A stretch of 43,918 nucleotides of DNA from Lachnospiraceae bacterium (GTDB lineage Bacteria > Bacillota > Clostridia > Lachnospirales > Lachnospiraceae): NCBI GenBank assembly GCA_017480445.1, contig JAFVAO010000043.1, positions 1-43,918 on the forward strand, written 5' to 3'. The notes below the pieces were generated by a model. It ran no database searches and was not told where the DNA came from. It saw nothing but the letters and a program-made list of their open reading frames with translations. The translations under genes and the position numbers were made by a program. Shown here in pieces: positions 22,668 through 32,700 of this stretch (position 1 is its first letter; every line of letters begins with the position of its first letter).

Positions 22668-25600
22668 AATGCAGTCACCTCCTTGTTCGTGTTCTTCGCC
22701 CGTTCAACCAGCGTATCGTATCTGTCGAGAGCGGTCTCCTCCGCCTTCACAAACAGCTTCTCCGCCTCGTCGGGGAACTTCAGTTTCAAGGAGTTGTAAC
22801 GTACCTCACCCATCAGGAAGTCGCGGAAGTTCTCGGTGGGCTTACCACTGTCGATGGACAGAGGATTCAGCCCCTTCTCCGCCAGATCCGGATTGTATCT
22901 GAGCAGGTTCCAGTAACCTGCGCGCACTGCGTTTCTCATTTCCAGCATGGACTTGTTCATACCTGCCTTCACGCCGTGGTTGATACAAGGTGCATACGCA
23001 ATGATCAGGGACGGACCGTCGTACGCCTCCGCCTCTTTCAGCGCCTGCAGAGTCTGTGCCGGATTTGCGCCCATCGCGATCTGTGCCACATAGATGTAGC
23101 CGTACGCCATCGCGATCTGTGCCAGATCTTTCTTCTTCACACGCTTACCGGAAGCGGCGAACTTCGCCACCGCACCGATGGGCGTCGCCTTGGAGGACTG
23201 ACCGCCGGTGTTGGAGTAAACCTCCGTATCGAATACCAGCACATTCACGTTCTCGCCGGAAGCAAGCACGTGATCCAATCCGCCATAACCGATGTCGTAT
23301 GCCCAGCCGTCACCGCCGAAGATCCACATGGAGGGCTTGGTCAGCAGATCGCTGTTCTCCACCACATACGCGGCGTTTTTATCCACATCGGAAATCTCTT
23401 TACATTTTGCCAGAAGCATCTCGCCGGTCACCTTGGACGCACTGCCGTCGTCCATGAACCGCAGCCAGTTGTCCGCAGCTGCGCCGACCTGATCCTTGAT
23501 CGCTTCCACGGCCGTCTTTAACTCTTTTCTGCGGGCCATCACGGACACTGCCATACCGAAGCCGAACTCCGCGTTATCCTCAAACAGGGAATTCGCCCAT
23601 GCGGGACCCTTGCCCTCTTTGTTCACCGTGTACGGTGTGGACGGTGCGGAACAGCCCCAGATCATACTACAGCCGGTCGCGTTCGCCACAAACATTCTGT
23701 CGCCGAACAGCTGCGTCACCAGCTTCGCGTAAGGCGACTCTCCACAGCCCGGACATGCGCCCGAGAACTCCATGAGTGGCTGCTTGAACTGCGTGCCCTT
23801 CACGGTATTTACATCAAACGGAATCTCGCGGTCCTCGTTGTGTACGGTAGCGAACAGCTTGTCATACGTCGCCTGGGTCTTCTCCATGTAATCCGTATCC
23901 GTCGCCGCCATCTCAATGGCTTTCTTTCTCGCGGGACATACATGTGCGCAGGAGCCGCAGCCCGTACAATCCTTCGCAGAGAAGCCCAGCACAAAATATT
24001 TGTCCTTCGTGCCCTTCATCGGCTTCGCATCCGGATATCCCTTCGCCTCTTCCTCTGTCAATACGAACGGACGAATCACACCGTGCGGACATACCAGTGC
24101 ACACATGTTACACTGCATACAGTTGCCGGAACACCACTGGGGCAGATCCGCCGCGATACCGCGCTTCTCATAGGCTGCCGTACCGGAGGGCAGCATACCG
24201 TTTGCCGTCTCCACAAATACGGATACCGGACAATTGTCGCCCGCCAAAGCATTGGTCGGCACCAGGATATTGTTCAGATAATCGGTGTGGAACTTGTCAC
24301 GTCCCACCAGCTTCTCCGGCGCGGGATCATCGGGTGCATTTTTCCAGCTCTCCGGAACCTCCACCTTATGTACGCTCTGCACGCCTGCATCCACTGCGGC
24401 ACAGTTCATGTCGACAATGTTCTGTCCCTTTTTGGAATAGGTATGAATGATCGCATCCTTCATGTAACCCACTGCATCGTCGATGGGGATGATGTCCGCC
24501 AGCTTGAAGAACGCCGCCTGCAGCACAGAGTTGGTACGTCTCGCGCCCAGTCCCACCTTCTTCGCCAGATCCACAGCGTCGCAGGTGTAAAATTTGATAT
24601 CGTTATTCGCGATATATCGCTTCACCTTCGCAGGCAGATGCTCCTCGAGCTCTTCGTCTGTCCAGACACAGTTCAACAGGAAATACCCGCCGGGCTTTAC
24701 ATCCTCTACCATATCATATTTGGTCAGATATGCGCTGTTGTGACACGCCACAAAATCGGCCTGTTTTACATAGTAAGAGGACTTGATCGGGTTGTCGCCA
24801 AAGCGCAGATGCGAAATGGTCACACCGCCGGATTTCTTGGAGTCATACTGGAAATACGCCTGCACATATTTGTCTGTGTGGTCGCCGATGATTTTAACGG
24901 AGTTCTTGTTCGCACCGACCGTACCGTCTGCTCCCAATCCCCAGAATTTACAAGCGCTGGTGCCCGCCGGCGCCACATCCGGGTTGGAGGTCACGGGCAG
25001 AGACAGATGCGTCACATCATCATTGATGGACAGCGTGAACTCTCTCTTCGGCGCATCGCTCCACAGATTCTCGAAAGCCGCCTGAATATCGCCGGGCTGT
25101 ACATCCTTGGAGCCAAGTCCGTAACGTCCGCCGACGATCAGACAATTCTCCCACTTAGTGCCGCGCAATGCGGAACAGATATCCAGATACAGCGGCTCGC
25201 CGATACTGCCGGGCTCCTTGGTGCGATCCAGCACCGCAATTCTCTGCACGGTATCCGGAAGCACTTCCGTCAGATATTTTACGGAGAACGGTCTGTACAG
25301 ATGCACCTCGATGATGCCGACCTTCCTGCCGCGCGCGTTCAGATAGTCGATCACTTCCTCAGCCGCGTCGCACACGGACCCCATCGCCACCAGAATCTCC
25401 GTGGCATCCGGCGCACCGTAATAGTTGAACGGCTTATAATTCGTACCAAGCTTCTCGTTGATCAGATTCATATATTTGGCAATGATGTCCGGCGTCTCAT
25501 TGTAGGCCGGGTTGCTTGCCTCTCTGTGCTGGAAGAAGGTCTCCGGCTGCTCCGCGCTGCCCAACAGATGCGGGTGGTTCGGATTCAACGCGTTCCTGCG

Positions 25601-26206
25601 GAACGCCTTCACCGCATCCCAGTTCACCATTTCCTTCAGCTCGTCGTAATCCCAGGTCTCAATCTTCTGATACTCATGGGAGGTGCGGAATCCATCGAAA
25701 AAGTGCATCATGGGCAGTCTGCCGTCGATGGTGGACAGATGTGCCACAGCCGCCAGATCCATGACCTGCTGCACATTGTTGGAGCACAGCATCACAAAAC
25801 CGGTCTGACGACAGCTCATCACGTCAGAGTGATCGCCGAAGATCGAAAGCGCATGGGACGCCAGCGCTCTCGCCGCCACATGGAACACGGTCGGCGTCTG
25901 CTCGCCGGCCAGCTTGTACATATTCGGAATCATGAGCAGCAAACCCTGGGAAGCTGTGAATGTCGTGGTGTACGCGCCCGCGGTGATCGCGCCGTGTACC
26001 GCACCCGCTGCGCCGCCCTCAGACTCCATCTCAATGATCTTCACCTGCTCGCCGAAAATATTTTTTCTTCCCTGTGATTCCCACTCGTCCATACTCTCAG
26101 CCATCGGCGAGGAAGGGGTGATGGGATAGATGGCAGATACTTCGGAAAACGCGTAGGCCACATGAGCGGCAGCGGTATTTCCGTCCATTGTCTTTAATTT
26201 TCTCAT
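22664..26206 (-). CDS. nifJ: Pyruvate:ferredoxin (flavodoxin) oxidoreductase
   Basis: A 1180-residue single-chain PFOR that converts pyruvate and CoA to acetyl-CoA, CO2 and reduced ferredoxin. It begins with the pyrimidine-binding domain (AYAFSEVSAIYPITPSSPMA, from about 17). Residues about 690-760 carry two [4Fe-4S] ferredoxin clusters (CMQCNMCALVCP and CTGCGSCAHVCP). The TPP domain has CPGCGESPYAKL (about 817), GDGWAYDIGYGGLDHVL (about 965) and SNTGGQSSKATP. The length is normal for the family. Start and stop both overlap neighbours by ATGA, linking it tightly to the polyferredoxin before it and the flavoprotein after it. Confidence 0.98.
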   Translation of the reverse strand: MRKLKTMDGNTAAAHVAYAFSEVSAIYPITPSSPMAESMDEWESQGRKNIFGEQVKIIEMESEGGAAGAVHGAITAGAYTTTFTASQGLLLMIPNMYKLAGEQTPTVFHVAARALASHALSIFGDHSDVMSCRQTGFVMLCSNNVQQVMDLAAVAHLSTIDGRLPMMHFFDGFRTSHEYQKIETWDYDELKEMVNWDAVKAFRRNALNPNHPHLLGSAEQPETFFQHREASNPAYNETPDIIAKYMNLINEKLGTNYKPFNYYGAPDATEILVAMGSVCDAAEEVIDYLNARGRKVGIIEVHLYRPFSVKYLTEVLPDTVQRIAVLDRTKEPGSIGEPLYLDICSALRGTKWENCLIVGGRYGLGSKDVQPGDIQAAFENLWSDAPKREFTLSINDDVTHLSLPVTSNPDVAPAGTSACKFWGLGADGTVGANKNSVKIIGDHTDKYVQAYFQYDSKKSGGVTISHLRFGDNPIKSSYYVKQADFVACHNSAYLTKYDMVEDVKPGGYFLLNCVWTDEELEEHLPAKVKRYIANNDIKFYTCDAVDLAKKVGLGARRTNSVLQAAFFKLADIIPIDDAVGYMKDAIIHTYSKKGQNIVDMNCAAVDAGVQSVHKVEVPESWKNAPDDPAPEKLVGRDKFHTDYLNNILVPTNALAGDNCPVSVFVETANGMLPSGTAAYEKRGIAADLPQWCSGNCMQCNMCALVCPHGVIRPFVLTEEEAKGYPDAKPMKGTKDKYFVLGFSAKDCTGCGSCAHVCPARKKAIEMAATDTDYMEKTQATYDKLFATVHNEDREIPFDVNTVKGTQFKQPLMEFSGACPGCGESPYAKLVTQLFGDRMFVANATGCSMIWGCSAPSTPYTVNKEGKGPAWANSLFEDNAEFGFGMAVSVMARRKELKTAVEAIKDQVGAAADNWLRFMDDGSASKVTGEMLLAKCKEISDVDKNAAYVVENSDLLTKPSMWIFGGDGWAYDIGYGGLDHVLASGENVNVLVFDTEVYSNTGGQSSKATPIGAVAKFAASGKRVKKKDLAQIAMAYGYIYVAQIAMGANPAQTLQALKEAEAYDGPSLIIAYAPCINHGVKAGMNKSMLEMRNAVRAGYWNLLRYNPDLAEKGLNPLSIDSGKPTENFRDFLMGEVRYNSLKLKFPDEAEKLFVKAEETALDRYDTLVERAKNTNKEVTAL

Positions 26207-27324
26207 AACCAGTACCCTCCTTCTTCCAGATCCATGGCCTCGCGCTGCTTGTAGATGTACTCCGGCACAGACTGCGCCTTGATAATGTTATGCGAGCACA
26301 CATACTGGCACACATTGCAATCCTCGCAGATTGCCGAGTCGATCACCGCATGCTTGCCCTCCATGTAGATCGCACCGTTCGGGCAGTTGTTGTAGCAGTC
26401 CTCGCAGGCGATACAGCCGGAGTCGCACACCTTCGTCTTATCTTCATAATCGTCCACGCTGGAGCAGGGTACCAGCTTGGTTCCCTTGTAAGGCACCATC
26501 GTGATCAGATGTCTCGGACATTCAAACGTACAATCTCTACAGCCCACACACTTGTCGGGATCCACCACCGCCGTGCCGTTCACCACAGAGATCGCGCCAT
26601 AACGACACACGGCCGTGCAGCTTCCCTGACCGCAGCAGCCGGTCGTACACAGATTGAGCTCCTTCGCATCCAGCTTCGCCGCATCGTGGCAATTCTGAAT
26701 GCCCATTTCCTTAAACTTTGCGCTGGCTCTGCTGCCGCCGCTGCAGCGCACAAACGCCACCTTATCCTTGATCACCGTCAGATCATGCAGGGTATCTACG
26801 ATAATCTTTTTCTTACACCGCACTGTGCAGGCGCTGCAGCCCACACACTTGTCATAATCGATCACTGCGTGGTTGTCCACGATGGACACCGCACCCTGCG
26901 GACATACGCGCTCGCACTCGCCGCAGGCAATACAGCCGTAACCACAGGTCTTTCTGACCACTTCCTCCTCATCCTCCGTGCTGGAGCAGGGAATAAAGTT
27001 GGTCGCATCCGCCGGAATCATGCGGATCAGATGCTGCGGGCATACCCCCTCTGCCGCGCAATCGCCGCAGCCGTTACACTTCTCGCGGTCTACGATGATC
27101 TTCCCATTCTCAAGCTTCAAAGCACCCTCTTTACAGACTCCCACACAGGAGCCCACGCCCACACAGCCGCTCTTGCACTCTCCGCGTTCAAAACCGGATT
27201 CAACGGCCTGCGCGCATGTCTGGCATTTTCCCGCGAAACGCGCCTTGCCCGCCGCGCTGCCGGAACAAGCGACAAAAGCAACCTGCGGCACTTCACTGCC
27301 GGTACCATTTTGCGTATTGCTCAT
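26203..27324 (-). CDS. Polyferredoxin with eight [4Fe-4S] motifs (duplicated RnfB-like module)
   Basis: 373 residues, no signal peptide or membrane helix. Two homologous halves (about 16-175 and 190-348) are offset by 173-176 residues; both start VAFV-C-SG. Each half has the RnfB-like CX3CX5CX3C motif (from C50 and C226), a CNGCGDC/CVGCRDC motif (C83, C259), a CIACGEC/CIACEDC motif with an extra Cys four residues before (C127, C300) and a fourth motif (C160, C333). That gives eight cluster sites. It would shuttle electrons in the cytosol. GGAGGG is 7 bases before the ATG; the stop overlaps the nifJ start. Its role as an electron wire or store for PFOR is inferred from the operon. Confidence 0.9.
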   Translation of the reverse strand: MSNTQNGTGSEVPQVAFVACSGSAAGKARFAGKCQTCAQAVESGFERGECKSGCVGVGSCVGVCKEGALKLENGKIIVDREKCNGCGDCAAEGVCPQHLIRMIPADATNFIPCSSTEDEEEVVRKTCGYGCIACGECERVCPQGAVSIVDNHAVIDYDKCVGCSACTVRCKKKIIVDTLHDLTVIKDKVAFVRCSGGSRASAKFKEMGIQNCHDAAKLDAKELNLCTTGCCGQGSCTAVCRYGAISVVNGTAVVDPDKCVGCRDCTFECPRHLITMVPYKGTKLVPCSSVDDYEDKTKVCDSGCIACEDCYNNCPNGAIYMEGKHAVIDSAICEDCNVCQYVCSHNIIKAQSVPEYIYKQREAMDLEEGGYWL

Positions 27325-27391
27325 GAAACACCCTCCATTCTTCCTAAAATTCACAAACGCTCACGTTGTCGAAACACGACTCCTATTGTCT

Positions 27392-27468
27392 ATTATATGC
27401 TTGTTTTGGGAAATTTGGAAGAGTGTTTTTGTTGAAGTTGTATATAACTTTCGTTAGTCACAACTAAC
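27392..27468 (-). promoter_or_regulatory. Promoter and upstream dyad of the polyferredoxin-nifJ operon
   Basis: A perfect TATAAT (27392-27397) on the minus strand has a weak -35 TTCCAA (27415-27420) at 17 bases. The dyad GTTAGT-N4-ACTAAC (27453-27468) centres near -75. A weak -35 with an upstream dyad suggests activation by a regulator, possibly redox-linked; the TTGTGA inside it only loosely resembles a Rex site. Leader of about 60 bases. Confidence 0.5.
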
Positions 27469-27496
27469 TTTTTGTGAAAATTGCACATATGCAGAC

Positions 27497-27524
27497 AAAA
27501 AAAGAGAGATTGCTCTAATCTCTC
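27497..27524 (-). terminator. Terminator of the NMT1-type ABC operon
   Basis: GAGAGATT (27504-27511) pairs with AATCTCTC (27517-27524) around a 5-base loop. The minus strand continues as TTTTTTT. The stem starts inside the last codons of the permease gene. Confidence 0.85.
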
Positions 27525-28261
27525 CTTCCGAAAAAGTAGCCCCAGATCCATACAACTGTTTTTTCCACAATCCAGGCCACGCAGACTGCCGTGAGTGTAT
27601 AGGCGAGCACCGCATCCGTCTCCAGAAAAATTTTAGACTGATACAATGCGTTTCCGATACTGCCCACCGGCTGTCCGATCACCTCCGCAGCGATTCCGCT
27701 CTTAAATCCCATGCCTGCGGCAAGCTCCAACCCGCTTTTTAACTCCGGATAAATCTCCGGCAGATAAATGCCGAACACCCGCTCATGCCAACGCATCGGC
27801 AGCAGCTTCGCCGCACAGACCAGCTCCTCCCGCATCCCCAGCAGTCCGTTCAAGGTATTCCCATACAGAATCGGGAACACCACCAGCAGACTGATCCAGA
27901 AGGAAACCATACCGCTCCCCTGCCAGATCAACAGCAGGATGACAAAACTCACAATAGGGATGGATCGGATGACGGACAAGCAGGGCGCTAACAGCTCCCG
28001 CATCCACCGGAACCGGAAGCTAACCCCCGCGCACAGCACACCCGCCAGACCGCCCGTCAGAAAGCCTCCCACAACCCTTGTTGTGGTTCCCGCCACAGCC
28101 TTCCAGAAAACCGCTTTTGCAAGAGAATCCAAAAAAGCGTGCAGTGTCTCAACCGGTCCCACAAGCAGGATCGGATTGTGCACTGCGTCGGCCAACAGCT
28201 GCCATATAATCAGCCAAAGGATAACAATCGCCGTTTTTTGTATCGCTTTTTCTACTGCCAT
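27515..28261 (-). CDS. ABC transporter permease, SsuC/TauC type
   Basis: 248 residues, six predicted helices, beginning KAIQKTAIVILWLIIWQLLA. The family loop is seen as a variant around residues 160-185 (HERVFGIYLPEIYPELKSGLELAAGMGFKSGIAAEVIG region). The family imports sulfonates, nitrate, pyrimidines or similar small compounds. It overlaps the binding-protein gene by 10 bases. The ATPase that would complete the importer is not in the window. Confidence 0.9.
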   Translation of the reverse strand: MAVEKAIQKTAIVILWLIIWQLLADAVHNPILLVGPVETLHAFLDSLAKAVFWKAVAGTTTRVVGGFLTGGLAGVLCAGVSFRFRWMRELLAPCLSVIRSIPIVSFVILLLIWQGSGMVSFWISLLVVFPILYGNTLNGLLGMREELVCAAKLLPMRWHERVFGIYLPEIYPELKSGLELAAGMGFKSGIAAEVIGQPVGSIGNALYQSKIFLETDAVLAYTLTAVCVAWIVEKTVVWIWGYFFGRRD

Positions 28262-29370
28262 AACACGTAAAATGCCTCATCGGGCAGCGCGCCGCCCACA
28301 GCCTGCGGATTCTGCGCATACAGCGTCTCCAGATAGCCGGAAAGCGCCGTCTTCATCTCGTCCCCCGTAATGCAGACCAGATTGCAATTCGGGATTGCCT
28401 TGGCCGCAACCGGTGCCTTCTCAATGATCCCGTACGAAGCCACAAGCTGTGCGGTGCCGTCCACATCCGCATTCGCCTGCTCTGCACTGGACGCATGCTC
28501 CTCCACGAACCGTTCCACCGCGTCCGCGCGCTCCTGCAAAAACGCCGTGCGCACCACTGTCACGCCCGTCACCAGATGCGATGCGCTGTCCAGTCTGTCC
28601 CATTCCTCACTCAGAGAAAAAGCGGTCTGCAGCGTGTCATTCTGCAGTAGCGCCGCCGTGACAAACGGCTGCGGAAGCACGCCGATCTGCGCGGTACCGT
28701 CTTTTAAAAGCGCCGCCACCTCCGTCGCCTCCGACTTGAATTCCAACGTGCAGTCTGTGACGCCGCTGCGCTCCAACAGCGTCCGCAGCGCATACTCCGG
28801 CGTCGTTCCCTGTCCGGTGGTGATGACCGTCTTGCCGGCCAGATCCTCCACCGAATGAATACTGCCATCCGTCGTGACGCAGTAGAGCACCCCCAGCGTA
28901 TTGATATCAATCACCTGTACCTGCCCCTGCGTCTTATTATAGAGAACGCTTGCCAAATTGGCGGGAACCAGCGCAATATCCAGATCTCCCGCCACGAGCT
29001 TTGCCGAGATTTCGTCCGCCGCTGTCGCCATGGTAAATTCATACGTATCCACAGTGCCGCCTTCTTCCGCCTTTTTCATCAGCTGAACGATTCCCATGGT
29101 GGTGGGGCCCTTTAGAGACCCTACCCGCACCTGTGTCGGGACCGCCGCATCCGTTTCCTGTGTCTCCGCGCTTGCCGCCTGTGTCTCTGCACGCTGGCCG
29201 GTCTCCGCACTCGCCTGCGCCTCAACGCTTGATTGCGCACCAATGTCCGCTTGCGTTCCCTCCTGTGCCCCGCTATTTCCGCAGGCAGTCAGAAACAGCA
29301 TTCCTGCCACACAGAGCCAACTGCATACTTTGCTGACTTTGCTAACTTCTCTTTTTGTGATCCCCCTCAT
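28252..29370 (-). CDS. ABC transporter substrate-binding lipoprotein, NMT1/SsuA-like
   Basis: 372 residues from the chosen start. Lipobox LTAC with Cys30, then an Ala/Gln/Thr/Glu-rich linker containing near-repeats of AQASAETGQRAETQAASAET (to about 75), then a bilobal binding domain. ISAKLVAGDLDIALVPANLA and DLAGKTVITTGQGTTPEYAL are typical of the NMT1 family. The ligand is unknown. Start: the ATG at 29370 has GGAG 10 bases upstream and gives a shorter n-region. An ATG at 29415 is possible but has a weak site and lies in the loop of a leader hairpin. First gene of a two-gene operon. Confidence 0.87.
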   Translation of the reverse strand: MRGITKREVSKVSKVCSWLCVAGMLFLTACGNSGAQEGTQADIGAQSSVEAQASAETGQRAETQAASAETQETDAAVPTQVRVGSLKGPTTMGIVQLMKKAEEGGTVDTYEFTMATAADEISAKLVAGDLDIALVPANLASVLYNKTQGQVQVIDINTLGVLYCVTTDGSIHSVEDLAGKTVITTGQGTTPEYALRTLLERSGVTDCTLEFKSEATEVAALLKDGTAQIGVLPQPFVTAALLQNDTLQTAFSLSEEWDRLDSASHLVTGVTVVRTAFLQERADAVERFVEEHASSAEQANADVDGTAQLVASYGIIEKAPVAAKAIPNCNLVCITGDEMKTALSGYLETLYAQNPQAVGGALPDEAFYVLWQ

Positions 29371-29396
29371 CGCATCCCGTCTCCATGTATTCAAGT

Positions 29397-29465
29397 AAGC
29401 AGACAGTTGTTTCATCCGTCTGCTTTATATACAGTTAATATAGCACATTTCTCTGGGATTCTCAA
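29397..29465 (-). promoter_or_regulatory. Promoter and leader hairpin of the NMT1-type ABC operon
   Basis: Minus-strand TTGAGA (29460-29465), exactly 17 bases, then TATATT (29437-29442). Just downstream AAGCAGAC (29397-29404) and GTCTGCTT (29418-29425) pair around a 13-base loop that holds the alternative upstream ATG. The hairpin would lie within the first 35 bases of the transcript and could hide or replace a start, or be an operator. Confidence 0.6.
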
Positions 29466-29571
29466 GACACCAGCCTCGCTATATTTATCATTTTATCCCT
29501 ACAATATTAATTATATTGTCCCTGATATATTTCTCGTTTTATAAATGTGCTCCCGCTTTTCCGACTTGTCT

Positions 29572-29674
29572 TTCAGCTAAGTTTTTTTCCGCGCGTTGTT
29601 TTAGCTGAATTTTGCAAATATATTTTTGCATTTCTTCTATCCACCAGACTCTTTTTATGCTATAATCAAATCGT
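29572..29674 (+). promoter_or_regulatory. Promoter region of the first giant exported protein
   Basis: An extended -10 TGC-TATAAT (29661-29666) stands about 48 bases before the start codon; no clear -35 is seen. Upstream, TTCAGCTAA (29572-29580) and TTAGCTGAA (29601-29609) form a perfect 9-base dyad with 20 bases between, so two half-sites about three turns apart. Its left-hand loop contains a T-run. The remaining part of 29466-29571 is AT-rich without recognisable features. Confidence 0.5.
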
Positions 29675-29713
29675 TTAAATTTTAACACCTAACATATGAA
29701 GGGAGGAGTTTTC

Positions 29714-32700
29714 ATGCACAACAGACGAAGATATGGCCTGCGCAGAGCCCTTGCAGGCGTCCTGTCCGCAGCCATGATCTTTAGCAGTGAAAGCAGCGTG
29801 CTTTTGGCAGCGCCGCTTTCCCAGACACCGGATACCGACGTTACCGCCGTATCCACCACCGTATCTGACGGAGATCTCGCGATCTCAGCGGACGACATGA
29901 CCGTATCGATCGGCGATGCTGTCATCACCGCGGAGGACGTGACCGTCTCCGACAGCGATGCGACACCCGCCGAGGAGGCTACTGTCTCCGACAGCGATGC
30001 GGCACCCGCTGAGGAGACCACCGTCTCTGACAGTGATGTGACACCCGCCGAGGAGACCACCGGCACCAGCTTTACCCTCTCTCCTGCTGACGTACAGTAC
30101 GGAGAGGACGGCAGCAACCAGACAGGCAATCTGGATGCGCTGTTTGCACCGCGCTTCGTGGCGAAGGATACCGTCCTGACCCTCGGCGCAGACTACACTG
30201 TAACTTACAAATTCTTCACCGAGAACGCTCCCGCTGACGCGGCTGCTTTCGCAGCTTCCGAGGGCGCAGTGCTCGCAGAGATTCCTGCCGGCACGCAGGT
30301 GACCGTTGCAGCGCTCGCCGTTGCAGAGGGCAGCACGCAGTTCGCTACCGCAGACTTCACCGTCTCCAAGCGCAAAGTTGTCGTGCGCTACACCGTAGCT
30401 GAGGATACCGTACTGGACGGCCGCGATGTTCCCGAGGACGGCAAATATGTGCTCGCCGCAGACACCGCTGCTACTCTTTCCGTAACCGCAGTGGACGGCA
30501 CAGGCTTTGCGGCAGACCTATCCGTGCTCACCGCAACAGATGTCATCGATGGCGATGTGACCTTGGATGTCTCCGATGTGGACGTGACAGAGGATGGTTA
30601 TCAGGTAGTAGGGGCAGACTTCGCTCTGGCACCCTCCTTTGATGACAACTACGAGATCGTCGGCAACATCTTCGGTGATGTCTATGTGAAGAAGGCACAG
30701 TACTACATCACGCTCACCGCCAACAACAACGGCGAACAGTGGACCAAGACCTACCCGCTGGATTACAATAGCGAGAAGGCTCTGAATGAGTACAGCTTTT
30801 ACAATGATCTGATGAAGGACTGCCAGAGCTTTATCAACAAGCAGGAAGGGGAAAAACTGGCCGTCGTAGGTTGGACTGTCTACACCGACGGCTTCAATAT
30901 CTCTCCCAGTGAAGCGAACTACCACGGATTTAACAGCTATACGACCACCGAGCTGAACGCAGACGGCTACACCTACGAATATGGTTCCTCGACCTACACC
31001 TTCAAGCTCTCCGGCAAGAAGGACTACCACTTTGTGGCACAGGTAACCAAGGCCGCAGCGGAGAACATCTATGTGACCACAGTGCCCAGCGTCTTCTACG
31101 ATGGCCGCGCCCACATGGCAATCGGCTCCAAGGTAAACACGAAGAAGCAGGCGGCAGACCTGCGTCTGCAGGTGTACAACGGTTGGAGTACCAACAGCAA
31201 CAGCGAGCGTTTGACATTGGGCAAGGACTATGTGATCAGCAATTACAAGAACAACGTCAACGCTTCCATGAAGCTGGTAGGCTTAAACGAGGACGGCTCC
31301 GGCAGCTATGTCAAGACCTGGACCTCCAATGACCAGCGGCCAAGCCTGACCATCACCGGTATCGGTCAGTACAAGGGCTTCTCCGCAGATGTCTACTTCG
31401 ATATCCTGCCCCAGAATCTGGGCGCGTACGAGTACTATTATTCCAGTATCAACCCGACGAACAGCAGCTCCTACGACAGCGATTATTGGAACCCTTACGC
31501 CCGCACCAATTCCTACGCGGCAGCGATGACGGCGTTTGCGGACGGCTATGTACTCAAGAGCGGCAAGCTCACAGCCAAAATCAAGCCTGCGAAGGTCACC
31601 AAGTCCTACTACTCCTGGGGCTATGATCGGGATGGCAATTACACAAGTAAGGCTACAACCTTCAGCTACACCCTGAAGGAAGGTACGGATTATACCGCAG
31701 AGCTCTACCTGTGGAACGAAACCGGCAAATGCTGGGAGAAACAGGACTTCTCTGACCCGAACAAGATTACCCAGGAAGGAGATTATCTCTACCTGATCCG
31801 CGGCACCGGGAACTACTGCGGCGCGATTTATGACGATAGCACCTATCGCTCCAACAGCAATTCTAAGAACTATAACTACTTCAGCGACGGGAAGACAGAA
31901 GGGGTTGCAGCCAATCCTGCTCGCTATGTCGGCTCCGCTCATCAGTTTACCGTGCGCGAGGACGGGGAGTTTAATTTCTCCAAAGCCAAAGTAAGCATCA
32001 GCAAGAAGTCCCTGCCCTTCAAGGAGGAATCCGGCAGTGTCGTGACCTACGGCGCGTCCGATTTCGGCATCACCGTGAAGAACAGCAAGGGTCAGACGCT
32101 GGAGCTGGGCAAGGATTATACGGTGTCCTTCAGCGGCCGCTACGGACACTACAATTCAAAGAGCGGCATCACCAACGGCTCCACTGTCGGCGCTGCCAAT
32201 GACTACACGGTAACCATCAGCCCGATGGGCGAATACTACGGCGCGTCCAAAAATGCCGGCACCGTGAAGATTACAGGTCTGAAGCTGAAAGCGAACTTCT
32301 TTGAATTGTCTGCAAAGAAGGTGCCGGTCGGTGAGGATGCCACCTGGTCTGTGTCCGCTGCAGGCGCCAAGCTGGGACTCACCACGGAAAACAGCTCGAG
32401 CAGCTACTATGTGCGCACCAGCACCAGCTACAGCTACAAAGGAAGCCGTTCTACCGCCAGCAAAGTAACGATATACGTGGCGGGCGGCAGTTCCCCGTAC
32501 AACAGCAAATACGGTTACGGCATTGATCCTACTTCTGTTGTGAAGCTAAGCTATTCCCACACAGCCATGACCTTGCAGCAGGCGTATGCTGACGGGGTGA
32601 TCAGCTTTGAGTTCCCGGATGCTGCGTACAATGTCAAAGGTGCTATGCCGGAAAACATCACAATTAAAACCGGCAAAGATGGCTATAACACCTATAATAT

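Noticed and set aside
23840-26077. A 745-codon open frame on the plus strand opposite nifJ, and similar long frames opposite the sugar-binding protein gene, fdhA and the flavoprotein genes.
   Set aside because: They mirror well-supported minus-strand genes, lack ribosome sites and give His/Arg-rich, low-meaning proteins. They arise from codon bias of GC-rich genes.
27440-27475. A Rex site before the PFOR operon.
   Set aside because: TTGTGA is present on one side only and the dyad arms (GTTAGT/ACTAAC) differ from the Rex consensus, so I list it as an unnamed dyad.
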